The translations under genes and the position numbers were made by a program. From Collybiopsis luxurians FD-317 M1 (taxonomy: Eukaryota; Basidiomycota; Agaricomycetes; Agaricales; Omphalotaceae), in contig KN834801.1 of assembly GCA_000827265.1 (NCBI GenBank), forward strand, positions 150,711-214,710: a stretch of 64,000 bases of DNA, read 5' to 3'. The notes under the pieces are model-generated. The model searched no databases, was not told the DNA's origin, and saw only the letters and a program-made list of their open reading frames with translations. This document shows, one piece after another, positions 1-9,600 of the stretch (its first letter is position 1; each line of letters starts with the position of its first letter).

Positions 1-713
1 TTGATTGTAAGTCGGAATATTTTGGGTACTGAAACCATTTCTTCACAAATTCCCAGACCCAGGTCTTGTTTGCCGTATGCCGCGCTTACTACATTGATTC
101 TTGTTCCTCATATTAAAGATATCGACTACTTCTGGAACAATTGTGAAGAGGAAAGTGATTCTGCAATGACAGTAACATCATCTCATTATTTTCCGTGCAC
201 ACATCCTCAGCTGCTACATACATCGGATTTGGAAATGTGCATGCCTAGTTCATATCATACATTACATCGGTTCTGACTCCTGTCCTGTATTACACTAGTT
301 AGCAACCGCAATATCTTTCTCACTATTTCCCTTGTATGTAACATATAGTCTATCCATCGAGAAATCAGTTAATGGTAATCAAATCATTAATCAGGCAGTA
401 GTGATATCAGTGGAAGTAGGTGAGTTCTTTATTTTTGTTTTCGGTTATGGTTATGAATCTGCATTTCAAGGCACTTTGCTAGGTAATTATACCCTTGTCT
501 TCTGGTATTACTTCTATGTTAATATCAATCTTTCGCTACTCTACAACAAAACCTTAGTAAACGAGGCATAGGTCAACATCATATTCTCAGCCTAAAAATG
601 CAAATATAGGAGTAAGCAGTTTCCATCTGGAGAGCCTCTTCAAGGTAGGCCCGAGGATCAAGGTGGGTATATGACAGTTTACTGCTAGGTTCATTGATAT
701 TGAATGCTAGCTT
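1..713 (+). pseudogene. DUF6534-type membrane protein, 5' part of broken copy
   Basis: This stretch aligns by eye with about 21,250-21,950 and 24,750-25,470, two other copies of the same family in this window. DUF6534 proteins are seven-helix membrane proteins of unknown function known from basidiomycetes. Shared landmarks are the stretch encoding TYIGFGN-like residues near 215 and the exon encoding LVSNRNIFLTISLV near 300, which matches the family's (S)NxNIWLT segment. Frames are interrupted by stops. The copy starts outside the window. It ends abruptly near 713, at the point where the other copies continue into the exon that encodes CYYLRKL. The remaining 3' part lies inverted at 1,821-2,430. 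Confidence 0.7.
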
Positions 714-1820
714 CCACTTGGCATCACTACCTGTCATATTCAACAAACAAGGTTTTGATTCATTACCAGATAGATGCCCGTGGGATCATGTGATTGAATT
801 GACACCCAGATCTAAACCTGTGGATTGTAAAGCCTACCCTTTGAATCTGAATGAGCAAAAGGCACTTGATGAGTTCTTGGAAGAGAATTTATGGTCTGGA
901 TGAATTTGACCATCTATGTCACCCATGGCTTTGCCATTCTTCTTTGTGAAGAAAAAAGATGGTAGTCTTTGATCAGTTCAGGATTGTCAGAAACTCAACA
1001 AGACAGTCAAAAACCCTTATCCTCTTCCATTAATCCAGAAACTTATTGATAAATTAAAAGGTGCTAAAGTATTCTCCAAAATGGATATTTGCTGGGGATA
1101 CAATAACAATTGAATCAAGGATGGTAATGAATGGAAAGCAGCTTTTAGAACAAATAGAGGACTCTTCAAACTGACAGTCATGTTCTTTGGACTTACCAAT
1201 TCACTGGCAACATTCTAGGCTTCTACAAATCACATATTAAAGCACTTAATCAATAATGGATATGTGATTGTATACATGGATGATATTGTAGTGTTTACTG
1301 ATGACACAATGGAACACAGGAAATTTATTCATAAAGTAATTCATATTCTTGAGGAAAATAAATTGTACCCTAAACCTGAGAAATGTACTTTCAAATCTAC
1401 ACATATCAATTACCTAGAAATTCTAGTTGGAAATGGTACTATTTGTATGGACCTGAAGAAAGTTGAAGCAGTTACCAAATGGCCTGTCCCAGAAAAGAAA
1501 CAAGATGTTCAATCATTTCTAGGCTTTTGTAATTTCTTCAGATGATTTATCAGAGGATTCAGCAAAGTCACTTGTCCACTTAGTCATTTAACTGGGAATA
1601 CTGAATGGTGGGATTCTGCTGAACAGCTGTCATTTGAAAAGTTAAAGTTGCAGATAGTGGAAAACATCACACTGCTTATTCCAAAGGATCATGGAAGTTC
1701 TGAGTAGAAGCTGATTCATCAGATTTTGCCAATGGTGCTGTCTTATCACAACAAATAGACAGTAAATGGCATCTGGTACCCTTTAGATCTCATTCACTCA
1801 ATGAGGTTGAGTGAAATTAT
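714..1820 (+). mobile_element. Ty3/gypsy pol fragment (RT plus start of RNase H), decayed
   Basis: Translating across stops gives a Ty3/gypsy polymerase segment. The start reads LPDRCPWDHVIEL near 750, followed by a region like the family's PMASPFFFVKKKDGS near 910. FRTNRGLF lies near 1,145 and the catalytic YMDD box (VIVYMDDIVVFTDD) near 1,265. YPKPEKCTF and SFLGFCNFFR follow at 1,360-1,540, then a degenerate RNase H start (EADSSDFANGAVLSQQ) near 1,710. Several stops show that it is dead. LTRs, protease and integrase are absent, so this is an internal fragment. CpG is rare here. It lies exactly between the two halves of a DUF6534 gene. Confidence 0.9.
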
Positions 1821-2430
1821 ATATGATTTGATGGCTTTGGAACTGATTCCATTATTGACGCCATTGCAAAATGATGATCTGCTGCATTAGTTTGCATGAT
1901 ATTTTTGGTGAGGACATCTACTGCAATCTTATTCCTGCCAATTGCACCCATAAAGGACATGGCAGATACTAGAGCTATAGAAAAATCTCAGTGGTTGACC
2001 CAGGAAAAGAACAATTACTTTTTGTAATGATAGTATGTACCACTATGTGTTAGAAGGACACATCTGTATCGACCTGAGAAATTAATGAGTGTGAGCCAAA
2101 TAATAAGAGCCCAGGCAATGAACCAATAAGAGTGATAGGGTTAGAATACTCAAAACACTGTTCTTTGTTCAAACCAATTGTTCATATGATGTAATGAGTA
2201 CCCACCTAGTTATAGCACCTGAATTCAATGCATAGTGGACCAGGGTATTCAGCAATGAATTGGACCATTCATAAATGTGCATTAACAAAAGCGGATAAGG
2301 TTTTTACTCTTTTTATCCTGTACACAACTTCCAAAGATAATAGCACAATGTGACTGCAATAGAAAAATCTGATAGTGCATTCATACCCAAACTCCATGAT
2401 GCTGGAGCCTATTTAATCCACCATCAGGAA
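1821..2430 (-). pseudogene. DUF6534-type membrane protein, 3' part, inverted
   Basis: The reverse complement matches about 25,490-26,110 nearly end to end. It has the exon encoding IAVTLCYYLWKL at about 2,360-2,330, the exon with NSGAIT-like residues at about 2,290-2,215, the segment upstream of TKSNC at about 2,050, and the last exon ending in NAMASIMESVPKPSNH-like residues at about 1,835. It starts where the plus-strand part at 1-713 stops. The two parts are therefore one gene split by a gypsy fragment, with the distal half flipped. Frames are open only in short stretches. Confidence 0.75.
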
Positions 2431-3085
2431 AAAGTTCCATAAGCCCAGGCTAGCAGTGGCTAGTCTCAGAGAGTCCAGGTAAGCCTAGGCCACCCAGGCT
2501 GCCTGGGCTGCCCAGGTCAGCTGGAGTGGTCAGAAGACACCCCCCAATTCCTGAGGATCCTAAAGATGCCTGAGGTTTCTATAAAGATATCTGAGAGTGC
2601 CTGAGGCTTCCCTGATGATCCCTGGGAAGCTGTGAGGCTTCAAAGAAAAAATTTAAAATAATATTATATCTTACTCTATTTTTCTACCACTCTATCTTAC
2701 ACTCCATCTATTAGCTCTGTATTAACCCTCTAAGCTATAGTATTGCACTATATTGTATGTAATGATAGTTTCTCACCTACTATTCCATACCTACACTTTA
2801 TAGCATAGTTTATTATATTATTATATTTAGTATAAGCTTTGTATTAAGCTAACATACTCGAGCACAGGATATTAGTATAGTACAGGCCCTATACATATGT
2901 ATATAGTATATGTACAATGGTTTATAATGATAGTAAACATTCTAACCATGGGGAAATTTTCTTGATTGTAGACAGTTCACAGTGAGCACATCATGTGATT
3001 TGTTTTAAAAGCGAAATTCTGTGACTATTTCCAGCTATATAAATGTTCCTATTGTGTATTTACACAAGATTACTACAGTAAACTA
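2431..3085. other. AT-rich, CpG-poor block, LTR-like
   Basis: No gene is visible. The left part has CCCAGG/GCCTGGG-rich short repeats (2,440-2,520) and several CTGAGG-type pieces (2,550-2,635). The rest is very AT-rich, with a TATATAAATG box near 3,036. It resembles the LTR-like block at 51,340-52,080. No TG..CA ends or target duplication could be fixed, so a solo LTR is only a suggestion. Confidence 0.35.
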
Positions 3086-3134
3086 CCTCATAATGCATAG
3101 GGTCCATTGCCACCAGATCCTATGCATTATGAGG
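3086..3134. repeat. Perfect 16-bp inverted repeat with 17-nt loop
   Basis: CCTCATAATGCATAGG at 3,086-3,101 is the exact reverse complement of 3,119-3,134. It sits at the junction between the AT-rich block and the truncated aspartic protease, so it probably marks a rearrangement or element end. Confidence 0.85.
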
Positions 3135-3149
3135 AACATATCTGGAACA

Positions 3150-3800
3150 TTATCTCAAGGGGACCTATAGAACTCTTCGATCGAATTAAAAACCTGAGCG
3201 CCACGAACAAACTTGTAAAACTGCTGGATGGCACTGGGAGATCTGTACATGAAGGTCGTAGCAGAATCAATGATGGTATTGAAGCCTGAGATAGCACTGG
3301 TACCACCTGAAGCAATAGACGCTCCAGTGATCTGCCAGAATGCAATAGAAGAATTGACGTCGTGGTATTCGACCTTGCCAGAATCGAGGTTGAAAGTAGT
3401 TCCACCGAGATAGAGTTCGGAGCTTGATGAAGGAAGGAAGAACCAATTCATTTGAGGCAACAGCACTTTGAGAGTTGGCCCTGATGAAGAAGTGGCCGAC
3501 GTTGAGGTAGGAGATGGAGGGGAATGCTAAATTGAAGATGTCGTTGATATGAAGCTCAAGGAGAGGGTGGTGACGGGGAAGAACATTTGGCCTTTTACGT
3601 TGATACTGGCTACGGATGTAGTGTCGATGAAGACTGGACCGGACACATAGTATTAGTCACTGTATTTGATTTCGAAGATGCCGGATTGTTCAGAGGAGGT
3701 GGAGAAGGCAGAGGTGGAGCATTTGCTTTTGGAAGACATGTTGAAGATGTGCACCATGAGGGGACCCAGAGACCGGTGGATCAAGCTAAATGATAAGTGA
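3150..3800 (-). pseudogene. Pepsin-like aspartic protease (A1 family), truncated
   Basis: Read on the minus strand, the peptide contains FEIKYSD, YYVSGPVFIDTTSVASINV and GQMFFPVTTLS, and a degraded LAFPSISYLNVGHFF region. Then come SELYLGGTTFNLDSGKVEYH and the second active-site region SGFNTIIDSATT. This order is typical of secreted fungal A1 proteases. The usual DSGTT catalytic motif reads DSATT, and an internal stop and a frameshift separate the blocks. The first catalytic Asp region and the C-terminus are missing. The break on one side is the inverted repeat at 3,086-3,134. Isolated 5' parts of similar proteases lie at 19,841-20,260 and 29,250-29,700. Confidence 0.85.
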
Positions 3801-4184
3801 AATGAATGTGAATTTTAAACCAGCAGCAGAAAAATGCCACAAAAGACGGACACGAGTATCAAGTACATACACGGTGCGTAACCTGGGCTGGCAAGCTAAA
3901 CTGATTAGAAGCAAAGAGGCTAACATCGGTCAGTTGGAATCCAGGTGAATGCATGTTCAAGAGGCAGTCAAGCGGTCTATTTAATCAATCAACTTAATGA
4001 TACGATGCCCTTCTTGATGCACTGGTGAGCCAGTACATTCAGGTCAGTTATCAGACTGCAGTCGCAATACATTTACACATTTCTCAAAGTGATTTCTGGC
4101 GGTGTTATGTGTATCATTGTTAGTGTTGGGAAAACGTTGCTCTTACCGACGTACCTCTCGGGAAAGCCTTGAAACCCGCACCTA

Positions 4185-4345
4185 ACACTGCATGCAAATT
4201 TCAGTAAGTTTTGCCACTTATGGTAAACTTATGATAATAGACACAAATAAATTTCCATAAAAGGAAATCTCCCACACTTTTTAATGTAAGTTTACCATAA
4301 GTTTACCATTTTAAGTGGCAACTTACGAGAATTTGGGTGTAGTGT
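4185..4345. mobile_element. Short inverted-repeat element (MITE-like, about 161 bp)
   Basis: The left end starts ACACTGCATGCAAATTTCAG and continues into GTTTTGCCACTTATGGTAAACTTA. The right end, reverse complemented, reads ACACTACACCCAAATTCTCG and then AAGTTGCCACTTAAAATGGTAAACTTA. The arms are about 45-50 bp and imperfect, and there is no coding capacity. The target duplication is unclear. Confidence 0.6.
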
Positions 4346-4559
4346 AAATGAGTACATGCTCGACCTAGAAGCAAATGATAAACAGAGCAATATGTACTGC
4401 GTCGGCCCGAACACGGGAATCTCCGGTAGGAAGAAAAATTAAGACAGCGATTGAAGGCTGTAGCTCACATACAATCAACTCCCGACAAATGGTGCACTTG
4501 ACAACTTGGTAGTGCTTCAACAATATCACCCTTCAGGCAATTACGACACTTAGAAATAG

Positions 4560-4715
4560 TGATACTTAATTGAGTCCAAGCCCAGGGCTTGCAAAGATCA
4601 AGCCTGAGCCTTGAGCCTTCTTAAGCCCTGGTGTAGGGTCGGGCTTTCTAAGGCTTGGTCGGGTCGGGTCAGGTCGGGCTTTAGGGCTCAAGCCCGACCC
4701 TCCACATCACTACTT
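4560..4715. repeat. GGGTC/GGGCTT-rich dispersed repeat
   Basis: Many iterations of GGGTC, GGGCTT and their complements, ending in CACATCACTA. Similar blocks are at 11,440-11,600, 34,540-34,680, 49,625-49,745 and, in GGTTC form, 51,130-51,335. Confidence 0.55.
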
Positions 4716-5164
4716 GCTACTGATCATCTTTACTTCACAGTCCATCAAGCGACAGGCTTAAGAGTGATAAGTAGTAAGACACAGCAGCAAGATCAACTCC
4801 GATGACAGATACAAATTTGATATGTGGAAAGCGTACCATTTCTGACTGTATGAGCTTTGCTTTGACAACGATGTGAGCTGAGAAATAAGTTACTTTTACA
4901 GGTATATTACTTGTACAACTTTGTTGGTTTACTATTTGTTCATCAGCTATCGGCTATGTATGATGAGTGTTTCTAAGTTCATCTCGTTATTTCGGGCATG
5001 GGTAAAGAATCTAAATTTACCCTGAAATCGTTCAAATTTAATGCAAAACTGTTAGCTCGTGGTTAGGACATGTGGCTGCGCAGGCATATAATACCGACAC
5101 TACCACGACTCCTAAGGCTTCTTTCCAACATTATTCCAAACCTTCTTTTTTCCAATTTGGAGAA

Positions 5165-6406
5165 ATGGCTACCGAGGTTAAACTGGCCATTAGAGAGTAA
5201 GTAATACTAATGAAATGCTGATTTTTGGCTATTCAAACTTGGGCTCAACGATATGTTTCTATCTACAGATTTGGTCTCTCTGAGTCGGTCAACGTATCTG
5301 TAGTCATTGGAAATAGTTCAACGGAGAATGTAGACACTGGCAGCGACAACGGAAATGATGACGTGAATGTAACTATTGACCAGGGCAACTTTCCTGATAC
5401 CTCGACTACTTCCTCCAGTAGCACAGGCAGTGCCACAAGTGCTAGAGCTACCAGCCCTTTACCAGCCTCCTCGAATGGAACTCCTTCGTCAAATGTCGTG
5501 GCTCCCACGAGTACTTCTTCCAAGAGTGTTACAAGGTCCCAGTTCATCCTTTGCCATCTCTTTAGACAGAGAACTAATTTATATATCTAGATCTCTCTCC
5601 AACTCACCTCCTGCAGTATCTGGTTTCTCAGAAATAATATCAAAGTCCTCAGGAACAATTAGGTATTAATTTCCCAAAATGGCTGGCATGCTTTGCTCAT
5701 AGTTTTTTGTCTTCAATGTTGTCCGTTTAACCACGATTGATCCAGCACACAATCGTCTCCGGCACAAATTTCCCGTTCACAGTCATTGTCAGCACAACCA
5801 CCTATTTCACAATCTTTCAACTCACAGTCGAGTTTGCCCCCAGAGTCTTCCAGCTCACTTCCTACCCAGTTATCCTCGGGGGTAGCTTCTCCCAAAAGTC
5901 ACAAAGCTGTGTCCACGGCAGTCATCATCGGCAGTATTGTTGGATCGATAGTCGCTCTACTCATCGTTTCTTTCTTCGTTTTCTGCTTTTTACGTCGTCG
6001 TCGAGCCCGAAATCAGCTGAGTCCCAGTCAGCTAATTACAACGTTCGCGACGGCAGAAGCTCCTATTAATCTCACCACTGGCAGTCACATCACTCTCGAA
6101 AAAGCCTCCCGATCTACAGGACTTGCTCCAGATTATAATTTAGCAGAATTTAAATCTCGACCGTTGCCAGCATATAGCGCAGAAATGATGGCGCAAACGT
6201 CACATCCTCCTGCTCCCACCGGCTCTATGCTAGGGTCTGAAGGTGCCAATACTGAGCCAGTTGCAACCCACTTGGAGTCCATGCAAAATTTGATCACTCA
6301 AATAATGGGACATGTACAGCGGCTCGAAACCGAGAGGGAGCATGATGGTGATTCGGTTACATTGGGATCGATTTTACCTCCGCCCCCAACATATGCATCT
6401 GAATGA
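5165..6406 (+). CDS. SKG6-type single-pass membrane protein, copy A
   Basis: Predicted type I membrane protein of the basidiomycete SKG6/Mid2-like group; these are thought to act as cell-wall sensors, but their function is mostly unproven. Proposed exons are 5,165-5,196 (MATEVKLAIR), 5,269-about 5,536, about 5,591-5,661 and 5,745-6,406, with GT..AG introns. The ectodomain is rich in Ser, Thr and Asn. One membrane helix (STAVIIGSIVGSIVALLIVS) is followed by the basic stop-transfer FLRRRRAR. The cytosolic tail has a short heptad-like stretch (LESMQNLITQIMGHVQRLE) and ends in PPPPTYASE, a PPxY motif. Four paralogs and one relic lie in this window. Exon 3 is the least certain. Confidence 0.75.
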
Positions 6407-7819
6407 AACAATACCAGGTCGACTTTCCTGTATCTTGCCTTTCTGATTGAGATCCCAGAGCTCTGATACGACTGTAGTCGTACCATATCTTTTTTAGCCT
6501 TCAGCTCCTCATCAAGAGACAATCACAAGTCTATAAATTATCAATATACAAATCAGCTATATAAAAAGTCTAACAGTATGACTGCAGCAGCGGCATCAAT
6601 GGTTCAATGCAAAACATTCTCACAATGTACCTGCAATCTCTCGGAATTATGTGGGCTCAATCTTGGCAGGTCTAGGCTTGTGGCTGGGCATCCGAAACCA
6701 GTGAAATCAGGGTTGATGGGAACTGGAGTGTTGATTCTGACCAATATTATGCAGCGCTATGGCGATGTTTTGAGGGATTTTGAGGGATTTATGTGAAGCC
6801 TGTCGCAGGTATTGATATGGACCAGATTCGAGCAATCCCCTAGATATAAAGGGAGGCTGGAATCAGAGAAAAGAGGCAAGCTTCGGACGCCCCCCCTCTA
6901 CTGCTAGGTAGTGCCCTAGCATTGGAACTAGTCTATGGCTTCAGTGTATTGGATTGTGTTTTAGTGTTTGATTTGGTATTACTCATTGTATTGTGTGCTT
7001 GTGTGTTTTGTGTTTGGATTTTTGTTAAACAAGTCATTTGGAATCTATTTCTACTATCACTATAAACTACCCCTTGATTTACTTAGTGAATATTGACTAT
7101 AGTTCCCCCTCGAACTTAGTGTTTTTGAGTGTTAGGTGTTTGGTTTTCCTTTCACCTTAGCTCACTGCACATCAGCTCCATTTCCAAACTGACAATGTAA
7201 GGGTAAGACAGTAGGATTGTATATGTTTTTTTACATCTGAGAATGGAAATGATGCATGATTAAAACTGCTTATTCCCATCTTGTCCATATGGAGGTGATG
7301 GATCCCAAGCCCTGAGAGACTTAAATCCATGACACATTGCCGAAGTAACTTAAGTAACTTAAAGCTACTTTTATAATGGCAAATTAGCGGAGTTTAAAAT
7401 TTCCAAGTAACTTCGTGAGTACCCTATTTAATACCCAGATAACCAGAGGTCAAAACTGTTAGGAAGTGAGCAATGATTGAGAGGGAAGGAAGCATGATCA
7501 ATTGAGTAATACTAACTATAGTCTATATATAGTTAAGTAAGTGACTCGAGTCAATGCAAGCAAAGCTACGGAATAAAGTAAATCTATGGAGTAAGGATAT
7601 GCAACATGGCCAGACAACCAATGGCACAGCCATTCCTCAACAAAAACACTTCATTACAAGATATGCTACCTCCACTCAAGTCAGTACCAATTTGCAGTTT
7701 TGACTTATGATGGCTTGAAATATCAAGGCTATAGCAAGCTTGACCAAGGTTCTGTAAGTGACCTGCTAGCAGGTCCTAAACCTCCTGCACCCTCTAGATA
7801 TACAACTTATGCTGTCTTG
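6407..7819. other. Intergenic, possible solo LTR at about 6,792-7,194
   Basis: No gene is recognised. A stretch from TGTGAAGCCTG (6,792) to CAAACTGACA (7,194) has a TATAAAGGG box at about 6,843, GT-rich sequence and CA at its end, as a gypsy-type LTR would. Flanking pentamers ATTTA and ATGTA differ by one base, so a target duplication is only suggested. The rest (7,200-7,820) shows no feature. Confidence 0.3.
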
Positions 7820-8110
7820 TACTTGACGCCCTGCCATTGGTAGTGGGCCAACACTGTCGCATGGCAGTTACTTGTGCCCTGTGCAATGGCGCCGATCAGT
7901 ATCTGGTGACTGAAATGCCGCCGCCCCAACCTAGTCTAGACTTGAAATGGTTTGTAGTTTATTATTATGACAGCTTTAATACATTATTTTGTGTCATCAG
8001 TATTACACCATTAATATAAAATTGCCTGTAAAGGATCAGGCATGGAATTCACCACCACAAAAACTCGGCATTTCATTACATTCTTTGCACTCGTAATAAG
8101 CTTTGAGGAG
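7820..8110. repeat. Dispersed repeat, copy 1 (partner 50,255-50,545)
   Basis: The two copies share the segments CCCTGCC..GGGCCAAC.CTG.C.CATGGC.GTTACT, then TATAAAATT.CCTGT.AA..ATCAGGCA, and then CACCACAAAAACTCGGCATT. Both are in the same orientation, with diverged sequence in between. No coding capacity is seen. Probably a transposon remnant. Confidence 0.7.
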
Positions 8111-8479
8111 GAATTTCAGCCCAAAAGTATCATTCACATTGTCATATCTCCAAGGTTTTTAACCGGCTTCAGATGGAGCTCTCTGCAGATATTCCTTATT
8201 ATACACACCCTCAATTCAGAGAGATGGATAAGACTGAAACAATTTTATGGAGATAAGGACATTCAAGAGAGTACTGTAGGGAGACTGATTCTTCATGAGA
8301 TGTAGATTCAGTTTCGGTTGAGCAGGAGCTAGAACCAGTATTGATTTGCTGGATACAGAAAATAATACTCCCAATGGTGACAGGATTTATGGGAAAGGTG
8401 AGATTACTCCAACTATTAATCATAATATAGATATTCATGGGAAAGAAGTGGATAGTGAAAGTGAGGTCATTTTGTCTAG

Positions 8480-9600
8480 CTCTGCTACTCCCAGTGATCC
8501 AGCCTGTGGTACTGTGTTGTTGTAGTGTAGAGTCAGATGGACACTGAGAAGAACTCATTCAAAATACTGTGCAATTTCATTCAACTCAACAGTCACAGGT
8601 CACAGGGCCTGAAAATGTCAAAATTTTTTGACCTGTCACAATGAAAAATGCAAAAATTGCTCAAATTACAGATTTGACCTCCTTAAGCGCCGAAAAAAGC
8701 TGACAAATATTACCTTAGAAGGAAATTTGTTGAAATCAAATTTCGTCAGTTGTGTCACAAGTCACAAGGCCTGTCACAAGTTAAATTGAACAAAATGGGA
8801 CAGTATTGTTCCTTGTGCCAGATGCAATAGATTCACTGATTTGGCATGTATCACTTTTTGGAAAGAGGATCACATAAAAGGAGATTATTTTTGCCACATT
8901 TGTGTGCCTCAAATAACTGATTTCACCAATCACATTCCATCCCTTCCACTTCAAAAGTCTAAAAGGATACCCAATTCCATTGAAAATGCACATGAACATT
9001 TATTGTATGTTGATTTAACTAGTTTATTATGTATTTTAGCTGATTATTTCCTTACCAGCCCGGGGAGAAGTGCACTTGTTAAAGTTCGGCCAGCTGATAA
9101 ATACTACTATCCAACTCATATATTGGCTGAAAATACATTTACAAAGGCTTATGTGGTTTGTATATGGTGAGGTATCCCTGCCTCATATGCCAATGAAACA
9201 TTCAGCTGTGTGCCCAGGGCAAGAGTTATTGATGTTCTGTATGAAAATGCAGCTCAGAGATGCTTGATATCTGTAAGTATCTTCATTTTCAAACAGTAGT
9301 TCATAATAGTAATTTTTTGAATAGCTAGGGAAGTACAATCAGTGTCCATTCCTGTTAACATTCCAGCTAAGATGCTCTTTAATCTGGTATATTTGCTGCA
9401 GGGAGAGCTATGGAATGTTCATAATCCCTGGGAGCAGTATACTGACTTTGCAGGATCTTCGGATCCCATAAAGACGAAACCATAGAACTTGGTATGTCGC
9501 ATATGGATCTTTCAAAGTGATAAGGTAGAATATAGAGTTGTGACTGACTATGCAACGCTTTGGGTCCTCCTGAGTGTATGAAGAGGTCAACACATCAATG
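8480..9600 (+). pseudogene. Decayed gene with zinc-finger-like motif, element-associated
   Basis: Plus-strand peptides in shifting frames include a cysteine/histidine motif (PCARCNRFTDLACITFW, then KGDYFCHIC). They are followed by GRSALVKVRPADKYYYPTHIL (9,064-9,130), AYVVCIW and GELWNVHNPWEQYTDF (9,400-9,450). The Cx2C..Cx2C spacing suggests a PHD- or RING-like zinc site. I recall similar chains in uncharacterised, often element-linked agaricomycete proteins but cannot name the family. Stops and frameshifts are frequent and CpG is low. Two 20-bp direct repeats (8,592-8,611 and 8,754-8,773) differ at two positions and may mark an element edge. Confidence 0.4.

Larger units (their letters stand above)
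3801..5164. other. Intergenic region with two repeats
   Basis: No coding region is recognised. It holds an inverted-repeat element (4,185-4,345) and a GGGTC/GGGCTT-rich block (4,560-4,715), described separately. The last 100 bases are probably the promoter and 5' UTR of the SKG6 gene that follows. Confidence 0.6.
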
